Part shown: piece by piece, positions 1 through 12,827 of the stretch
How positions within the stretch are numbered: position 1 is the stretch's first letter
How the letters are laid out: every line of letters starts with the position of its first letter
Source of the DNA: Mastigamoeba balamuthi
Taxonomy: Eukaryota > Evosea > Mastigamoebida > Mastigamoebidae
Assembly (NCBI GenBank): GCA_902651635.1
Contig: CACRSC010000109.1
Location: 5,378 to 69,377, forward strand
DNA length: 64,000 nt
Reading direction: 5' to 3'
Notes under the pieces: model-generated
The model's database searches: none
Told to the model about the DNA's origin: nothing
The model's input: only the letters and a program-made list of their open reading frames with translations
Program-made: the position numbers and the translations under genes

Positions 1-3000
1 ACACACATGCCCACAAACACCCCCCAGGGCTGGGCACGCCCAAGGCCTGCGGAGTGATGACCCACAGCACCCTGCTACAAACATCAACTGATGAACCCCT
101 CAAGACCAAAAGACACACCCTGAAAACCCCACCATGCCCAATGCCCACAAGACCCAGCACTAAGAGCCCCACCCCACCAAACCACAGCACAGCTGCAATA
201 CCAGTACTGCCCGCCACCATCACCAGAGCACAGCATGAGCCCTCCGCCAGACCCCATTAGCCCCACTCCTCCTTCTGAGAAATTTCCCAGTCCACACCCG
301 GAAATACTGAAGAACACATACCATAAAAAGGCAGCAAAAAACACAGACAAAGCCATAGCTGTATAAACCGGCTGCAGCAGGCAGAGTCTCCACCCATAGA
401 TTCTCTGGCAGCTGCTGATGCCCCCCCACTGCCAAAGAGCCCACGCGAGGACCCACTGCAAGCAGACACAGACCATATGCAAATGGACAGTGACATAGAG
501 AAAGAACAGCCCACCGCCCCGAGCACACTGCCAATGGATAGCACCCCAGCCCTGAACCCAACGACTGCTGCTCCTGATGCCAAGCTCCTTCCGACTCTAA
601 TTCAAGCACGCATGCTGGTAGAACAGGACGAACCCCGAAAGCAAAAGCTTGCAGAGCTGACCTGCATGAACGAAACTGCTCTGGCTGCCTATTTCTCAAT
701 GTCCTCAGACAAAGCCGACATCGCCCTATGAGAGGCAGCAGGTGCCCCAAAGAGCCAGCCACAGATGGACAGGACAGTAGCTGGACTCGTCATGCATAAT
801 GGCTGCAGCAAACCAGAGCTCAACCAGACCCAAGTGCCATAATAGATCAAGTCCTACCATCAAGTTTCCAGCCCTCCATGCTCCTGTGACTGACCAAGAG
901 TATCGCCACTTAGGGGCAGACAGCCATGCACAATCCTGCCAGTGATGACCACTATGCAGATCCTGCCCCAAGTCCGAGGTCTACCAATTGCCTGTCTGGC
1001 AAACCACTGGCGATACCAAGAGCCATGGAAGATGCAGACTATGAGATGACAATGAAGAAAGCAATCACCCTCGTGGCGGGAGCATGACAGCACGAGACAG
1101 AAGCATGCCAGGCTACCATGGCTGGAATGGAACTACTTTATCTGTTCCAGGAGACATACAAAATCAACATCATGGCGAATTCGGCCTTCATAGAGTATGT
1201 TGGTAAAAACAGCATAATGTTCCCACCCCAAATACAGCAAGTGTCAGGAGATCGAGACAGCCCAAAGGACCATGGGGTTCATGCCAGAGACGAAGTTATG
1301 TGTTCTTACAGAGGCCAGGATACCCTTCACGATCTATGTGCTCCACACTGACAAATGCAAACCCTGCCCCCAAGAGCTTGCTGATGCATGGTCCCAGCCT
1401 GCCAAGGCACACATTATTGGAATCGAACCCCATGCTAATGACTGGGCGGTGACGTTCACTGATAGGAAAACGAACCTCCAACTGGTTCACCAGACCAACA
1501 ACGACCCATGGGCCTCTGTCCACACAGTTGCCATGTACCAAAACAAGCTCTACCCTGAAGAAGTATGGAGAGTGGAGCTGAATGCCCGTGCCTGACTTGG
1601 AGCCTTGCCACACCATGCCATTAACTGGGCCTTTGAAGATCGCCAATATGACATCACCCGGATAGGTGCCAACCCAAAAGGGGACATCTACATTGTACAT
1701 GTATGGCCCCCGATCTGTGAATCCACTGACATCCGCATATCAGGCTACCTCGAAGCTGCTGCAAATCCGCATGGTATAACCACAGTCAGCACATACCCGC
1801 CCACTGATTACACCACACAACCACATAGATGAGCATGAAGCGGGCAGAAACAGGTGCAGGAAGCATGGCCCCCAGACGAAGTGACCAGAGACAACCCTAA
1901 GACGATAAGGCACCTCATCCTCAGGTCCCACTGCCCCTCAACAATCACATCTCCCCCACAACCCCGTAAACCTGCCGAACAAAGAGACCTCCAGGTGAGA
2001 GCCCTGCTTATACTGGCCACACTACTACAAACCCAATCACGACAGTATTACGTGACTTCTATAATAGTTATACTCCTGATGGTGGCCCAAAGGGCAACCA
2101 CCACGGACAACAATGTCGCCATCACCAGTTGGAATGTTCAAAACACCCTGTTTGGAGCAGTAATACTTCTCATTAAGGCTATCAGAAGCTGTACTAAACG
2201 CACAGCCCCTGAGATCATAGCACTGCAGGAACTGGGTGTCGTAGACAAAAAACAGGTCAACCAGGCAGCCAATACAGAGGGATATTGCCTGTTTATTGGC
2301 CAACAAGTTGGCAACAAAATTCCAGTGGGATTCCTTGTACATAGCACCATAAAAGACTATTGGTCAGTCAGCACCATAAACCGAAAGGATGTCCTAATAG
2401 GAACAGTCAAACTTAATACAACACTGAACATCATTAATGCATACAGCCCGGCTAGAGGATCCCCGGCCCAGAAGGAACTATGGCACACCATCACAGAACA
2501 ATCAACAAAAGCCATAGATAGTGTACTGGTTGGGGACCTAAATTTGTGGATGGATCACCCCGATGATACATACTCTACAGCAGAACTAGAGATGTCCAGA
2601 TATCTGCAGGAACGTAACATGACAGACGTCCTTAAGCCCCTAGGCACAGCAGCAACCACACACCATGGCCTGCATAACACCAGCAACAGACTGGACTACA
2701 TTATCAGTGTGCAGAACCTGATCCCACACATCAGTGATAGTGGTGTAGGCAAACTCACTGATGACCTCTCAGACCACTCACCAGTATACTGCACAATCGC
2801 CCTTACAGAAGACATACTGTGCCGGAGGTGGACTCCCCCACAACAATTAAACTCCTGGACCAAAACCACGTCCCCAGAGACATGGGTGGCACAGATTAGG
2901 GAGTGGCAGGATACCCTACTCTGCACCCCACTACTGAATGACACAGGCATAGACAAGATGCAATATAGAGCAGTAGAAGCCGCAAAATAGGTTATGGGAA

Positions 3001-6000
3001 CCAAATTGCACAGAACAGATGGAAGAAGGTCTAAAGCCATGAGAGCATACGACATACTCCATGAAATACGAGACTCCACGGTCAGCAACAAGCACACTGC
3101 CCCAACACCAGACAGTATTAAACGGATAGAAACAGAAGTCATACCCTTTCTACAATATAAACCAAACCACAGACATGCCTATAAATCCTGGTGTACCACC
3201 ACAAAATGGATGCTACGATGCATTAACCATAACCGGACCCGTACAGAGGCAGACTGCATCAATGAATACATTAAATACTCAATGGCAGAAGGATGCACCA
3301 ACCCCAAGAGATTCCTCAAGGACCTACGCACACCACATGGACCCAGACTTCCCTTAAGCTATACCAAACACTATGGCACCTGCACCACCACCCCGGAGGA
3401 AGTGCGCAAGGAAGTATTGGATCCACACACACTTTAACCAAGACAATGCACCAGCCAGCCGCCCCCAATGGTGGGACGCACCACACCCTACACTGCCGGA
3501 ATCAGCTACTATTGCCATGGACAGCACGATCTCAGAGGAAGAACTCTGAGAGGCCGCAGGAGCACAAAAAAGTGGGTCGGCCCCTGGACCCACTGGGTTT
3601 AAGGCGGAGTATGTTCTAGAATTCCCAGCCAAGTGGCACGACCAATGAATTAGGAACCTAAACGAAATTTGGATAGGCAAGCAACCAGTTCTGCTGTCGT
3701 GGACTAGGAGTGAGATCATGCCCGTATATAAAGGAGGAGACCGTGTGATGCCAGCAAATTACCGTTCCATTACATTATGTGAAGTGGATTAAAATTATAT
3801 TGGACTATCATCAACAAGAGACTATACAAAGCACTCGAAGATCACAACATATGAGCTAACGCCCAGGAAGGTTTCTACAATGGCCACTCTACAACACACA
3901 ATATATGGGCCCTCCATCAAAGGCTGGAAGAAGCTACCAGACGACACCAGAAGGTTGTGGGAGTGTATATTGATCTCAAGAAATCGTATGACTTCATCCA
4001 CCAAGACCACATTGCAGCCACCCTAAAGTATTACAACGTCGGATCCACCCTTGCACAAAACATAATGGTCCTGTATTCCTCAACTGTAGCCCGATCCCGC
4101 ACAGCCCATGACCCCACCGAATGGGTTAGTGTTACTCGTGGCATATGACAAGGGGACCCCTTGTCTTGCACACTCTTCAACCTTGTCATAAACCCCCACC
4201 TGTATCAAATCGAGACACACCCTGAAGCCCTGGACATCCACAGCCCCAAGAGAGGGGTACTAGCCTTTGCAGATGATATGGTACTACTTGCTCACACACC
4301 CTAGATGCTGGCACACCTGCTACAGTATGTAATGGACACGCAGGAGGCAGGGCTACACATCAACCCCAAGAAATGTGCCACGTTCGCCAGAAATGACAAA
4401 CCCCCTATAATAGCAACCATACAAGGTACTATCGAGCCAGGACCGCCAGGCACAACATACAAATACCTTGGCATATACCTGGACCCACAAGGCAAAGATG
4501 CACTCGATGCACCCACTACGACCCACATTATTTTAGAGCAATGCAGCTGGATGCGCACCAAGAAATCACTGTCCCTCAAACAACACATCTATATTGCCAA
4601 CATGGTCATTAATGGTATGGCACAATACCACGCCAGCACCATGGCCCAAAACAACAAGTTGCTAGAATCAATTTTGCATACCCTNACTACGACCCACATA
4701 TTTTAGAGCAATGCAGCTGGATGCGCACCAAGAAATCACTGTCCCTCAAACAACACATCTATATTGCCAACATGGTCATTAATGGTATGGCACAATACCA
4801 CGCCAGCACCATGGCCCAAAACAACAAGTTGCTAGAATCAATTTTGCATACCCTAGAAAATGCGGCAATAGGCAAACTAGGGCCCACTGACATGATAAGC
4901 CGATGATACGTTTTCACGCCAACCAGACAAGGGGGACTGGGGCTCCATAACCTGGCGGATGTAATTAGAAGCAAACGCGCACAGGAGGCACTGGAATGGC
5001 TCAATGCACTGACACCAGACGAAATTATGCCAGAAACAGATATAGCATTCATACTCCCACATCTCGACGAAGATTTCACGGCGGCCTTCCTGCTGCACCA
5101 CAACATCGGAAAAATGAGGCTAACAGCGAATACGGCAGGACGTACCATATGGCCCTGGCACTATTTCCTGCAATGGAACTCCCTTATGCAAGCAGAGAAA
5201 AAGATCCTCCTGGACATGGGAACCCCGGCAGAGATCAGTCCCTTTATGAACGAATCTCTTATACACGAAGCAGGAAACCGTGGGTGGCAAATTAATAGGA
5301 AGAGAGCAGAAGGACTGATGCCCCACCTTGTACGAAACAACCAAGACGTACCCACCTCGTGGGCCTTAGCAGGATGGGATACCGCTTTAACACCAATCTG
5401 GAGCTCCAATGGACCTTCACGTCAAATACAGGGAATGGTACATGGAAAGACTGGCTACTAATAGCAACTGATGGGTCCAACGACCCGAACTCTGGTAAGA
5501 TGGCAATGGCCATCATAGTTGATGGACACCCGGACATGAACGAAGCCATACAGGTCAAGGGCGTTTGTGCCTTATGGACACCGGAACTGCGAGCAGTTGA
5601 ATATGTGGCGGAAATTATGGATCCAACCTCCAAATGCATCATAGCATGTGGCAATGACCTAATAGTGCACACCCTAAACGAAGGGGACCTCACCACAGTA
5701 GTGAACAAAGATGCAGTCCAACGATTCATCAGACTACGCGAACTTGCACAGCCAATGGGGGCAACATAACCCTCCAGCACATCCATAGCCACCAACTGGA
5801 AGGACGAGGGGAGGAAAGTGACGCCACGAAAGCCCGCATAGCCCAGGATAACCAACGATGGGGAACGGAATTACAGAGAGTCATTCACCTGAATGAAATG
5901 GCAGACCGGCTTGCACAGCAGGCACTTACACAAGACAGATGCCACGAACCAGACCACCCACTGTGGGGAATCGAGCTCGCCTCTATCCAGGAACTCACCA

Positions 6001-7180
6001 CAGGACCAATGCTGAAACCCACACATAACTTTCACACAGTATTCAACATTGCACAACGACACCGCCTCCACTGATGTGAAGACTCAGAGATGACTGCAGG
6101 CATTGCATAAATCCTCCCAGTTCTCCTCCATGAGAAAACCAGGAAACAAGCCCAGCACATGGGAGGCCTCCACTGGCACCAAGCCATCATGGACACTGAT
6201 CGCACACATGACGATGTGCAAGTGGTGACCCACAGGTGAGTGTGGAATGACATGGCCCCCCCCACACAAGACTACACTGGAGTGACCCAAGATGCCCCTT
6301 CTGTACCTTCAAGGCCGATTCCCTAACCCACCTTCTATGGACCTGCCCCCAGTAATCAGTGGCGCACTAAACTCACCAGCATCATAGAGATACCCCAAAC
6401 AGAGCTGAAGCAGTGGGCACAAGCCCAATCTGCCAAAAACAAAGATGCAGCCCCCATACACTACACACTGGCATATGGCACCTGGGCAAAGAATCAACAG
6501 TCTAAACAACTAGAAATACAGAAGGAGTGGGTCGCTACCATACGAGACTGGCTGGAAGACATGAGCCACAAAGATAACCAAAGCACAAAAAAGACAGATT
6601 CCAGGTGATACTATCAAAACCCCCTTTAACTGCCCGGACACCACTCGCCCTACAAAACGTCCCAGACTGCCCACGAGACGACATAGCACCTTTAAGGTCA
6701 TAGAGCCTACACTGGACGAAATGTGACACAAGGATAAACCACAGGCACCCATCGCACCTAACCCGCCCCTGCCAAAGAAACTGCTGGGAAAAGGCCCTCA
6801 TAACACGCCACCAAGCCAATACAACCACACCACCAGTGACACCCCAGACAGCACTGCCCCCCACAACCACCCATAAAAGAAACACACCAGACATACCCAA
6901 TATCTCAGCACCAGACAACGCCGCCATTAAGAAAGCCCTCAAACGCCAACAGACCCCGAATGTTGACCAAAACCACACTATAATCAGCATGTTCAACAAG
7001 TATATGGATAAAATGAGGAAACAACAACAGGACGTGGTTCTGGAACCAGTTTTCCTGGAACCGCTCCTGGACGCACCCCCCCAGGCCCCACAACACACAC
7101 ACCCCCCTCAAATACACCACTCACTATAACCCCCCCTCCCCCCCCAACGCCCCTGGCCCACAAGGGCTTATCCCTCACTG
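1..7180 (+). mobile_element. Decayed LINE (APE-RT-RNase H type non-LTR retrotransposon)
   Basis: A long, broken non-LTR retrotransposon. A proline-rich, low-complexity first part (about 54-1830) may be ORF1. An apurinic-type endonuclease follows at about 2120-2810 with SWNVQ, ALQELG, VLVGDLNLW, RLDYI and SDHSPV. Reverse transcriptase pieces lie at about 3700-4700: YIDLKKSYDFIHQDHI (motif A), QGDPLSC (motif B) and FADDMVLLAH (motif C). A ribonuclease H domain follows at about 5450-5770 (IATDGSND, ELRAVEYV, CGNDLIV), then a C-terminal zinc knuckle at about 6285-6345 (CPFC then THLLWTC). The order EN-RT-RNH is that of the I/Tad/LOA-like groups. Stops and frame changes interrupt ORF2 repeatedly, for instance a stop just before QGDPLSC and another just after the FADD block, so it is not active. 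A CCCC/ACAC-rich tail runs to about 7140. Neither true end was found; the 5' end may lie outside the window. Confidence 0.85.
4515..4854. repeat. Duplicated contig ends around an N (assembly artefact)
   Basis: The 170 bases at 4515-4684 are repeated at 4686-4854 on the other side of a single N at 4685; the two copies differ by one base near their start (ATTATTTT against ATATTTT). The repeat sits inside the LINE. The simplest reading is two overlapping contig ends joined without merging, not a biological tandem repeat. Confidence 0.85.
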
Positions 7181-7539
7181 GTAGCGGAATGGGAAATGAT
7201 GATGTTCATAATGTTCATGTTCACACTGATATTTATATGACAGCTGGAGCATTTCCGGAATTGCTCCTTCGGTGCTGGATTTCACATATCTTGAACAATC
7301 AACTAAAGGTGCACGATTCCTGGAATATCACGTCATAACAAATATCTGGACATGCAGCTCACATCCATCTGATCATTTACGTGTCTCTTCTACTCATCAA
7401 TTGAATTGAGATGATTGCTTAACAATTGATAGGTTCTTTATTCTATTTAGTGTATGAGTGTGTGGTGTGTTTGGGGGGCTGTGCTACCCTGCCATATACT
7501 ACTTGTGCTTGGGGCTGCCTTAAACCAGACAAGGGGCTG
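7181..7539. other. Unassigned spacer between LINE and gypsy fossil
   Basis: Moderately AT-rich sequence with no supported gene. It may hold the 3' end of the LINE or the downstream end of the gypsy element, but I found no paired terminal repeat or target-site duplication. Confidence 0.4.
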
Positions 7540-10500
7540 TCCTACATTATGCAGTACTGCTTTAACGGGGGGCTGCCTGCTATAGTCTGGGGCGGGATAG
7601 CAGCAACCTCCACAGCCCTGTGTCCCTCGGGGTGATATGCTGCCGAAATGTGATGTTCTGCATTGACCTGGTCGTTAAGGGTCTGAATGATACTCAACTG
7701 GAAGGGGGATCCACCATCTGAGGTTATGAGCCTGTAGGCTGAGCCCCTCGTGCAGACCCACTGATTCCAGAGCTTCCTGCACATCAGTAGAATGGACAGC
7801 CTCGAGATGAACCTCATGTGAGAAACGGTCCTTAACAATCAGAACGTACTTGAACCCCTTCGCCTCCTGAAGAGGGCCAAGGTAGGCCATGACGATGGAC
7901 TTGTAGGGTGCGCTGCCAGGCACCGTGCCCATTGAAGCAGCATGTGAGGTTGCAGGTCTGACCTTCTGACACATCGGGCATGTGTGCACAAATTGGCAAA
8001 CGTCGTTGTACATGCCGGGCCTCGTGCCACCTGCTTGATGAAGTAGTACGTGTGATCAACTCCACCATGCCCTGCAAGTATGTTATTGATCGAGAAACAT
8101 GATCGAAAGGTGGAGTTTGTCATTGGGTATAACCGAGAGGCAGAATACGCCCTTGACCATCTCGTGGGGTAGGGTGAGGAGTGTTTCGTGAAGTCTGTCC
8201 TGCTGATGGTCAGACAGGTCATGTCCCAGAACGGCCATCATGCATGTGTCCCGGACGTGCACATGATCAAGGTACTGGTGAATAGTGATGGGGTCGTCAA
8301 TAACCTGGAGCCACTGTGCCTGTGAAAAGAAGTCGCCTTCATAGTAAAATTATCTGGGCTAGTAGTGGATGCTGTAGGGCATCTCGTTCAAGATGACTGA
8401 CCAGTTCTGTATGCAACGGTTGCTAGAGTCGGCCATCCAATGCAGGTTGCTGTGGTTGGGACGTGCATAGACCAAACTGAGTTCCCGTGCCTGCAGATGT
8501 CGCCCATGTGCTTCCTTCTCAGGAATCGAGAGGTTACACTGATTAGCAGGTCGCAGCACCTCTGAGACGAATGCCAGAATTCCCCAGAAAGACTTCCCAG
8601 GGGTCTGTTGGAAAATCGTGGCTCCCGTTGTGTATTTGCAGGCATCGGGTTGATGATAACTGAGCCTGGAATGGGATGGACGAGAATTGGTGCCATGCAG
8701 ACGTCGTGGACCAGGGTATTGAAGGCCTGTTGGTGAGCCTCTATCCACTCGAACTTGACATTGTGCCAAAGCAGCTCATACATGCACGCCACCTTGGAAG
8801 TGAAATTCGGGATGAACTCACTGAGCCACTGCATGAGACTGAGGAAAGACCGCAACATATCCTTGTCATACGGTCATCCTGCAAACCGCAGTGGATACAG
8901 CCTCAGAGGGTCAATTGCAATGCCCTCTTTAGATACCAGTTGTCCCAGCTGTCACAGAACTGTAGGGCCCCAGGAACACTTCTCAGACTTCACCTTTATG
9001 TTGTGCTTGATGAACATGTCGAAAAGAGCCGTCACCTGTGCTTTACTTTCACCCCACGATGGGCTGTCTGCATTCACGTTGTCCACGAAGCTGGTCAAAA
9101 TATATTTATCTGGAGGTGTGGACCAGTGGTGCTTGGACAGAATTGATGGCCCTCTGGAACGTAGCACTCACCTGTTTGATGCCAAAAGGCATGAACCGTG
9201 GGCGCACAAAGGAACCATCGGAGAGAGCCAGCACCAGCAAATTCGCCATGGCTGCATCCAGGGGAATTTGGTGGTAAACCATCTCGAGGTCTGCAGAAAA
9301 CAAATAGTTGTAGGCCAATTTATGCAGTTTGTCATTGATGAGTGTGTTAACATAGAAGTTGTTGCGTGTGATGTGGTTAATCAACCGATAGTCACTGCAG
9401 ACCCGCCAGGTCCCATCTGGCTTGGGTACAAACACCGTGAGGGATGCGAAGTGAACGTCCTGCCATGCGATCTCCTTCCAGATCCCTGTGTTGATCATCT
9501 TGGACTTGTACTCAGCCAGATGTACGAGCTTCTGTGAATCACTGACGTTGCACTGGATGATGAAGGGCTTCATGTCGGGAAGCTGTTTGATTGTGCAGAT
9601 CCCGACCCGTGTCATACTGATCCCATGATCCCATCGAGGCCGTTCAGAACATTTGTATCATACCGTATGAGAATGTCCTTTGCCTCGATGACCTTTTGTG
9701 GGTCGCATGTGATGTTGTCCCCCAATACCACCTGTTCGTGTGGTGGTATGGATGCAGCAGCTGGTGTAGATGTAGGACGAGCTGGGTCGACGTGCATGGT
9801 CTGAGCGAGGTTGAGTGGGTTGATTGAGTTCATAGTTCCAGGGTCCACAACAACTGTGATTTCACCAAGTCCCTTGAATTTGGCTCGGGAAAAACAATGT
9901 CACATGGCTCCTTGTATACGTAGTGGCGATTCACCCAGACCATATTCATCTGACCATCGTCAAGAGCAATGTAGTCACAGCAGTGGCAGTCGTGCAGTCC
10001 CAGCAGGATTTCGTCCAATCCAATTGTACCGTTTGCAACCTCAATGACGGGAATTGTAACTGAACCCTCGTTTGGATCGAGAACTGTGTGGATCTGGACC
10101 CCGGTGCCTGTGCACTTAACTAAAACCCCGTTGCCCCCAGTGACCCAAATATGATCCTCAAACTCGGGTGGCAGTTTCTGACGTGGTATCTGGAGCAGGT
10201 CGAGGAGTCTGGTCTCTGCGAAGTTAAAGTCCGAGCCCGTGTCAACATGGAACAGTACCTCCTTGCCCTCGCCCTCTCCCTTGGTGATTGTGCATAAGAA
10301 AAGAATACGATCGCGTTTTACCTCCACCAAAGACCGCATGGGTGTTCTCTGTTGTGTCCTCCTCTGGGTGTGAAATGATCATGGGAGTCGACTCCCTCTT
10401 CGAACCCAGCAGGGCAGTGCCAGACTTCAACAGAGGCAAAGAGAAGTCAATGCATCCATTGAGGTTGATGTCCCTGCCCATGGTCGCCTGGCAGATGGAT

Positions 10501-12115
10501 ATGCATGCGTCCTCTGATGTTCTGACCTTCCCTTCAGGTGTCACCTGAGCTGCAGCAAGACGGCTAGGAACTCCAGTCTTGAAACTCCTTTTCGGCTTCT
10601 CGTTCCATGGCTTGGCCTGTGCTACCATAACAGTACCTGTCATGCCCTTCTCCTTAGCGACCCGTGTCTCATGTGCCTGCTGCTTAGTGCCAGGGAACGA
10701 CCAGTTCTTGGCAATATGTTCTGTACCCCCATACCGGTAGCACTTCATGGTTGTGGGCTCCAGGCTCGGTGCAGTGCCAATGGCAAGCCGTGACTGTGAC
10801 TTCTCCTTCCGATGCTCCTGTGCCTTGAGTGTAGCAGTCGTGGGTGAAGATGGGCAATTGCTGGCCATGTGCCCATACACCCTGCAGTTGTAGCACAAGG
10901 GCTTGCGCTGACGAGGATGCTTAGGGCCAGTGTCACCCTCCCTCTGGCCCTTAGGTACTGGTGACTGGCAGACAATGTTCAGGGCCTTACCCACCCCTGA
11001 AGCTGAAACTGACGTTCACAAACCTGATGTGAACTGCTGCGAAGTCGGAGTGTGTGACAGGTCATCAGGGAGCAACCCCTGCCACGCATTCTCTGTGATG
11101 TGCTGTGCGAACTGGAGTATTTCCATGCTCAACTCCTCGAGCAGAGAGTCCTCTCACTGCAGGCCATAGGACTGATCGAATACCATGTGTACCCAAGTTG
11201 CGATGTACCCATAGCCCAGTGTTTCACACAAAGCCTTGCATGCACTTCTCGTATTGTTTGAGAGAACCCTCAGTGTAGTCACCCCAGCCCACCACTGTGC
11301 ATCATAACACAACCTTCTTGATGTGTTTGTGGATGTCTGGGACGATGGTCTTGCCGTTGGCCTTGGAGATGTCGACCTTCACGGGCTTCTGGTGTGTAAA
11401 AAAAACCTGAAGTCATTGATGTTGTTGAAGATGGAGTCTCCCTCGGTCCTCAGCATCATAAAAACGTTGAGACAGGCCATACGGAAATGGCCCTTGATGT
11501 CCTCATTGACCAGTTTCTGATCAATTGCCCCTGTGGCGTCCACAATTTCTTCCGAGAAAAACGCACACATCGAGAACGTCTTGATTGCGATGTTCATCTT
11601 GGCTGCTGTCACCAGCTTCTTGCTGATGACCTGCATGTACTCGAAGAGCAGTACCATCGCCTGCACATAGGCCACTGCCTGATGCTCGACGGGGTCCTGT
11701 CAATGGTCGTGGTCCTTCGTCACACCCTTGCAACAGCCCTGGCAGCAACTGTTGTGGGTGCTGCTATCATCGTTCTTATGGGAAGCGTCCCTGTGGTCGT
11801 TCTCATCCCCTGAGTTGCTGTTGCTGTTCTTGCTCTCGGAGTCACTGTTGTTCACAATGACCAGCCGCCGTTTCTTGTTGGGCTCTGTGTTCGTGCCCGT
11901 GGAATAACCGGTGCTGATGCTGTGGTGCCAGGAAATGCACCTTCTTTGTGTTTTTCTGCTATGCCTAGAGTTGGCGAGTCCGTAATTCTGTCATCGGGGT
12001 TCGTCGGTGCACGAGAATTTCGAGAATTTCTGTGCCTTCTGTAGCTCGGACTTATGGCGTGCTCTCTCGGCAGCACGGTGGTCCCGTTCCTCCTTCTGAA
12101 GCTGTCTCTCTGCAT
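7540..12115 (-). mobile_element. Ty3/gypsy-type LTR retrotransposon fossil 1
   Basis: A virus-like LTR-retrotransposon relic read on the minus strand. Its parts appear in the order expected for Ty3/gypsy: a gag-like region with CCHC zinc knuckles (about 10240-12115), an aspartic-protease-like part (about 9830-10340), reverse transcriptase and RNase H (about 8360-9615), and an integrase with its zinc-binding head (about 7540-8220). Gag-protease-RT-integrase order excludes Ty1/copia. The element is broken, with its frame interrupted at least half a dozen times. I could not identify long terminal repeats, so the ends given are those of recognisable coding. Age looks old. Confidence 0.85.
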
Positions 12116-12827
12116 CGCCCACCTCCATCACCTAGGTGTGCATGCACTGATGCCCAGTAATGCATGAAGTGGGGGCAGGAGGCCCCTTTTGGAGTGAGAG
12201 ACTCAAGGAAGTGATGATGGATTGAGTGATATTCATGTGGTGACGAGAGGATGGGAGGGGAAATCCAATTTCTTTGCTTCCTGGGGTGCAGTTCCCCTTG
12301 GCATCACTGGGGCCACTGACAACCCTGACTCGGAGCAGCAGAAGGACGTGGTCGACTTTGACTGGAACAACGTGAACATGCTGAATGCAATGTTAGCAGA
12401 TAGGTGTGGCACCTCACTGCTGTGCAGGAGGCACCACACACTGCTGCTCAAACAGCACAGCAGCAAATAAAAACAGAATAAACATATTTTCTTTTTATAT
12501 CATATATTCATTGCTTCTAGCGATTTATTCGATTTTATCACTAAGAAATGAAATCGTTAATCGTTTTTATCATTTTAATCATTGTACTCATTTATCACTT
12601 TACTCATTTTATTGAATGCGCATTTTGCTTATGTAGCATACTAATCGCTGCATGCACTACATGCAAATATCTTATGCAGTGATAAATATGTTGCATGCAT
12701 AAAATGCACATGGAAAAAATGTGCAAAATTGGTGCTAAAGTAGCACTTAATCTATTATGCCCTAATTTAGTGAGTGCTTCAGCATAAAAAGCAGTGATGA
12801 CCAAATGTTAATGTGAAACAAGTTAAG
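12116..12827. other. Spacer between gypsy fossil and piggyBac element
   Basis: About 700 bases without a supported gene. A short open stretch at 12222-12470 (+) gives an 82-residue peptide with no family I recognise. From about 12470 to 12800 the sequence becomes strongly AT-rich, unlike either flank. Confidence 0.4.

Noticed and set aside
54-762. Several overlapping open frames at the window start as host genes
   Set aside because: They are proline- or tryptophan-rich low-complexity readings of the same CCA/ACC-rich DNA in front of the LINE endonuclease, best taken as LINE 5' sequence.
12222-12470. An 82-residue open frame as a piggyBac N-terminal exon
   Set aside because: No similarity to piggyBac N-termini that I can see, and an AT-rich gap separates it from the transposase.
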